From AP-15 sp036008325 (GTDB lineage Bacteria; Pseudomonadota; Alphaproteobacteria; ATCC43930; CGMCC-115725), in assembly GCA_036008325.1 (NCBI GenBank), contig DASYNW010000135.1, forward strand, positions 1 through 17,414: a stretch of DNA of 17,414 bases, in the 5' to 3' direction. The translations under genes were made by a program, and so were the position numbers. Below the pieces are notes generated by a model. The model was not told the DNA's origin, did no database searches, and saw only the letters and a list, made by a program, of their open reading frames with translations. Shown here piece after piece: positions 14,615 to 17,414 of this stretch. Numbering within the stretch: position 1 is the first letter of the stretch; every line of letters starts with the position of its first letter.

Positions 14615-15580
14615 TCATCTCGTTGCGGCACGGAGCGGCAGTGCGGAGGGCTCGCCGGGAGTTTGACGCCAGCGGTCCCAGGGCGGCTCTCGCTCGAAGC
14701 GCGCGGCGAGAAAATCGACGAAGGCGCGCACCTTGGCCGACAGGTGGCGGTTGTGCGGATAGAGGGCGCGCACCATCAGCGGCGGCAGCAGGTAATCGTC
14801 GAGCACCGTCATTAGCCGCCCCGACTCCAGCGCATCGCCAACGATAAAAGTCGGCAGACACACCAGGCCGCGTCCGGCAAGGGCCGCCATTTTGAGCACC
14901 GCCGCGCTGTTGGTGCGCAAGTTTCCGACCGGCGAGAAGTTCAGCGCCGTACCGTCTGCCGCCGTCAGATGCCACACGCGGTAGTAGGACAGCCCGCTCC
15001 CGGCCACCGTCAGGCAATTGTGAGCTTTGAGATCGGCGGGCGTGCGCGGCATGCCGTGCTTCTCGAAATAGCTCGGCGCGCCGCAAACGACGAGGCGGCA
15101 GGGAGCGAGGTGGCGCGCAATCAGGCTCGAGTCTGAAAGCGGATCGCAGCGTACGGACACGTCGAAACCTTCCTCGATCATGTCGACGAGGCGGTCGCTC
15201 ACCATCAATTCGACCGAGATGTTGGGAAAGCGCGCCGCGAAATCGGCGATGGCAGGCCCCAGACAGTAGGCGCCGAGGCATGGCGTCGCATTGACGCGCA
15301 AATCACCGCGCGGGGCCGCGTGCATGTCACTGACGGCGCGCTCGGTCTCCTCCAGATCGGTCAAGAGCCCGGTGCAGCGCTGGTAATAGGCCCGGCCGAC
15401 CTCGGTCAGGCTGACCTTGCGCGTCGTGCGGTTCAGCAGCCGCACGCCGAGCCGCTCCTCGAGATCCTTCACATGCTGGCTGACCATGCTGGCAGAAATC
15501 CCGAGCAGAGCCGCGGCGCCGGTGAAACTGCCGCTCTTCACCACCTTCGCGAAGACCCGCATGTTGTCGAAGCGGTCCAC
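14615..15580 (-). CDS. LysR-type transcriptional regulator
   Basis: A 321-residue LTTR. I start it at the GTG at 15580 because GGAGGG lies about 6 bases upstream and the predicted -10 element at 15618-15613 leaves a short leader; a TTG at 15604 is too close to the start of transcription. Residues 1-65 hold the winged HTH: FDNMRVFAKVVKSGSFTGAA, SASMVSQHVKDLEERLGVRL and LNRTTRKVSLTEVG. The effector domain follows (about 90-300), with DLRVNATPCLGAYCLGPAIADF and a second lobe around GRGLVCLPTFIVGDAL. It resembles the CrgA/DsdC-like group. It may regulate itself or the genes on either side, but its target is unknown. Confidence 0.92.
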   Translation of the reverse strand: MDRFDNMRVFAKVVKSGSFTGAAALLGISASMVSQHVKDLEERLGVRLLNRTTRKVSLTEVGRAYYQRCTGLLTDLEETERAVSDMHAAPRGDLRVNATPCLGAYCLGPAIADFAARFPNISVELMVSDRLVDMIEEGFDVSVRCDPLSDSSLIARHLAPCRLVVCGAPSYFEKHGMPRTPADLKAHNCLTVAGSGLSYYRVWHLTAADGTALNFSPVGNLRTNSAAVLKMAALAGRGLVCLPTFIVGDALESGRLMTVLDDYLLPPLMVRALYPHNRHLSAKVRAFVDFLAARFEREPPWDRWRQTPGEPSALPLRAATR

Positions 15581-15604
15581 GGGAGCCCTCCGATCATCAA
15601 GCAA

Positions 15605-15979
15605 TCGCGCATAGAGTATGCAGCCTTTTTCCTATTATCAAGGGCTACTGCGCAGATCATGTGCGAGGGCAAGCGCGCGGTTGTGCCCAATCCCGTGTCG
15701 CAGCCCGCCGCGGGGATGGAATGCTGGAGGTGTCAGATGCCGATTATTGGCAAATCCATGATCCATCGTGCGCCTCCGGGCTCGGAAATGACCGGCATCA
15801 GCGTAGGTCGGAACAGTTCACAAGGACCGCCCATTAAGAAGCAATCTGAAAGAGACTATGCGCTCTTTCCCATATTATTAAGGCACCCGGGCCGATCACC
15901 TATAGCGCATTGACGGTTTGGAAGCTGCGTCCGGCTTTCGCAAACGTCCGGTACGCGGCTGGTGCAAAAGGAGTCGTCA
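15605..15979. other. Non-coding region upstream of LysR with a degraded promoter copy
   Basis: No intact gene is present. Positions 15841-15883 repeat 15601-15643 at roughly two-thirds identity, ungapped, with a constant 240-base offset. The second copy also keeps a -35/-10 pair (TTAATA 15881-15876, TAGTCT 15858-15853, 17-base spacing). It is followed on the minus strand by a GTG and codons that weakly resemble the LysR start. This looks like the decayed 5' end of a duplicated LysR-type gene. Confidence 0.5.
15613..15641 (-). promoter_or_regulatory. Predicted promoter of the LysR gene
   Basis: On the minus strand TTGATA (15641-15636) and TACTCT (15618-15613) are 17 bases apart. Transcription would begin near 15606, about 26 bases before the GTG start at 15580. 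The -10 is a poor match, but the same arrangement is repeated 240 bases away. Confidence 0.5.
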
Positions 15980-16512
15980 ATGCAACAGTCACACGAAGAT
16001 GACGCCCGGCCGAGGACAGGAAGGGCTTGGGAACCATTGCGGATGCTCTGCTGTGCGTTGCCGCGCTCAGCCAACCAAATCTCGCCTATGCCAGGCCGCA
16101 TGGCGGGGGCGGGGGTTTCCACGGTGGTGGCCGGTTCCATGGTGACCGATTTGGCGGATCCCATGGTGGCGGATTCGACGCCCGATTTCGCGGGTTTCAT
16201 GGAGACGGATATTACGGTCGCGGGTTCCACGGCGCAGGGCATCGCGGCTTCGCGGAGCGGCACGATGGCTTCGCCGACCGGCACGCGGGCCAGTGGTCCG
16301 ATGGCTGGCGCGATGGAGGCCGCGGCTGGTGGCGCGGTGCCGGGTTGGGATGGCTTTTCTATCCGAACATATCCGGCTAATATCTATATGGCGGCTACTA
16401 CGATTATGGATGGAATTATTCTTTACAGACATGGTATTACTGTTCCGATCCGGCAGGATACTATCCCTACATGACCCAATGCTACACCGACTGGGAGGCG
16501 GTCCCCGCCGGC
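15980..16512 (+). pseudogene. Secreted Gly/His/Tyr-rich protein, interrupted by TAA
   Basis: The coding-like frame (frame 1) runs from about 16027: LGTIADALLCVAALSQPNLA and YA form a signal-peptide-like segment. A low-complexity tract of FHGGGRFHGDRFGGSHGGG and RGFHGDGYYGRGFHGAGHRG type follows. The frame meets TAA at 16378-16380, yet in the same frame continues YLYGGYYDYGWNY and YYCSDPAGYYPYMTQCYT, the usual end of this secreted family. The well-spaced start (ATG 15980, GGAG upstream) lies in frame 2, so a frameshift near 16020-16027 is also likely; otherwise TTG at 16027 would be the start. Family function is unknown. A C-terminally truncated protein ending at 16380 is possible. Confidence 0.65.
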
Positions 16513-16707
16513 TGCTGCCGGGTTCTGCTGCCGTCCTCATCGAGATTGCAGGGCTTGCGCTCAGTGACGACCGGACTCTCTCGGCTGCAACCGTTCGCCG
16601 CGGCCGGTTGCTGCGGAGACACTCGCAATCCCGGTGGCGCTTGCGCCTGGCGTGGGCAGCGCCGGCTGCCCAGACGATCACAACGGGAAGTGCAAGGAGC
16701 AGATGAG

Positions 16708-17414
16708 ATGAAGTACGAACGGCTCGTTGCCTACAATGCGGCCACGCTGGCGATTGATCACCGGATCCGCTCGCGAAACAGTATGCAAGACCAGACCGTC
16801 CCGGGATACATCACCAATGTCACCCGCCTTGTGAAGCTGGCAAAGGTGATCGCCATGGTCGTCCTGACGATCGCAGGAACATTGACGGCACCGGGCACTG
16901 CCGCGGCCGGCGAGAATCCCGCCGATTTCATCCGTATTCTGGGCAATCAGGCGCTCGAGGTGATCCGCTCGGACGTGAGCCTGGGCGAGAAGGCGTCCTA
17001 TTTCCATCAGATGCTGCGCCAAGATTTCGATCTCCCCGACATGTCCCGCTTTGTTCTCGGCCCATACTGGCGGGTTGCCAGCGCCGGCCAGCGGCAGGAG
17101 TTCTGCGGCCTCTTCGAAGATCACCTCGTGCGGTTTTACGGTGAACGGTTTGCTCAGTATGGCGGCGAAAGCCTGAGGATGACCGGCAGCCGGACCGACC
17201 CCGACGGCGTCATCGTGACCAGCCAGATCCTTCGCCCGCAAGCTCCGCCGATCGAGCTCGATTGGCGGCTCGGCGTGAGCGACGGCCGCTACAAGATCAC
17301 CGACGTTACCGTCGATGGCGTGAGCATGGTGCTGACCCAGCGCTCCGAGTTTGCATCGGTCATCGAGCGCAACGGCGGACAAGTGGCGGCGCTGCTTGCG
17401 ACCATGCGCGAGTA
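16708..17414 (+). CDS. MlaC/Ttg2D family protein (phospholipid- or hopanoid-transport type), end cut by window
   Basis: At least 235 residues; the last bases TA probably begin the stop codon. The ATG at 16708 has AAGGAG 8 bases upstream. A long N-terminus precedes a hydrophobic signal segment (about residues 47-67, VIAMVVLTIAGTL, then TAAAG), suggesting export. A later GTG near codon 43 would give a more standard signal peptide. The mature part matches the Ttg2/MlaC family: ENPADFIRILGNQALEVI, FVLGPYWRVASAGQRQEF, YGERFAQYGGE, then DWRLGVSDGRYKITDVTVDG and ERNGGQVAALLATMRE. Members are periplasmic lipid-binding shuttles (MlaC, or HpnM in hopanoid loci). No other Mla or Hpn genes are in the window. 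Confidence 0.9.
   Translation, partial: MKYERLVAYNAATLAIDHRIRSRNSMQDQTVPGYITNVTRLVKLAKVIAMVVLTIAGTLTAPGTAAAGENPADFIRILGNQALEVIRSDVSLGEKASYFHQMLRQDFDLPDMSRFVLGPYWRVASAGQRQEFCGLFEDHLVRFYGERFAQYGGESLRMTGSRTDPDGVIVTSQILRPQAPPIELDWRLGVSDGRYKITDVTVDGVSMVLTQRSEFASVIERNGGQVAALLATMRE

Noticed and set aside
14475..15281. 268-codon open frame on the minus strand
   Set aside because: Out-of-frame overlap with the LysR gene; its translation is Arg/Ala-rich and lacks domains.
16568..16711. Frame-2 plus-strand segment ending with a TGA that overlaps the ATG of the MlaC-type gene
   Set aside because: The ending looks protein-like, but it is short, follows a stop at 16565-16567 and matches no family I know.
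16678..17382. 234-codon open frame on the minus strand
   Set aside because: Antisense to the MlaC/Ttg2D-type gene, which has a clear family match, signal segment and Shine-Dalgarno.
1..17414. CRISPR arrays, tRNA, rRNA and complete insertion sequences
   Set aside because: I saw no regularly spaced repeats, no cloverleaf-like or ribosomal RNA sequence and no intact transposase. A covariance-model search would be needed to exclude small RNAs.

Overview
The window is GC-rich DNA that looks like an alphaproteobacterium of the Bradyrhizobium/Rhodopseudomonas type (Hyphomicrobiales). This placement is inferred from codon style, the mix of amidohydrolase-2, LLM, PhyH and MlaC/Ttg2D genes, and a secreted Gly/His/Tyr-rich protein. 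No rRNA or tRNA was seen to confirm it. The region is accessory in character: a small-molecule catabolic gene cluster in which many genes are broken.

Left flank (1-3160). A non-coding stretch is followed by a small DUF1488-like protein (628-918, minus), a frameshifted IS21 istA remnant (982-1183, plus), a short amidohydrolase-2 protein (1473-2315, plus) and a VOC-family protein (2725-3111, plus). A hairpin at 3132-3157 separates this from the main cluster.

Main cluster (14065 down to 3171, all minus). In transcription order: an exported HbpS/GlcG-type protein, an LLM flavin-dependent oxidoreductase, a gentisate-dioxygenase-like bicupin, a GntR regulator pseudogene with a good promoter and a palindromic operator-like site, a phytanoyl-CoA/ectoine-hydroxylase-type dioxygenase, a Gfo/Idh-type oxidoreductase pseudogene fused by deletion to the last 58 residues of a cytochrome P450, a long amidohydrolase frameshifted at a 5-bp tandem repeat, a beta-propeller lactonase, a long amidohydrolase overlapping the lactonase by 4 bases, a short amidohydrolase, and a RibD-C/DHFR-like reductase. 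The set (P450, two kinds of non-heme iron dioxygenase, flavin oxidoreductase, lactonase, four amidohydrolase-2 proteins) reads as an oxidative route: hydroxylation, ring cleavage, lactone opening, then C-C or C-O hydrolysis or decarboxylation. The substrate cannot be told from sequence. Broken regulator, P450, Gfo/Idh and one amidohydrolase suggest the pathway is decaying, although several enzymes are intact.

Right flank (14066-17414). A class III adenylate/guanylate cyclase tail survives as a relic (plus). It is followed by an intact LysR regulator (minus) whose promoter region is duplicated 240 bp upstream in degraded form. Next is a Gly/His/Tyr-rich secreted protein interrupted by an in-frame TAA (plus), and finally a nearly complete MlaC/Ttg2D-type protein running to the window edge (plus).
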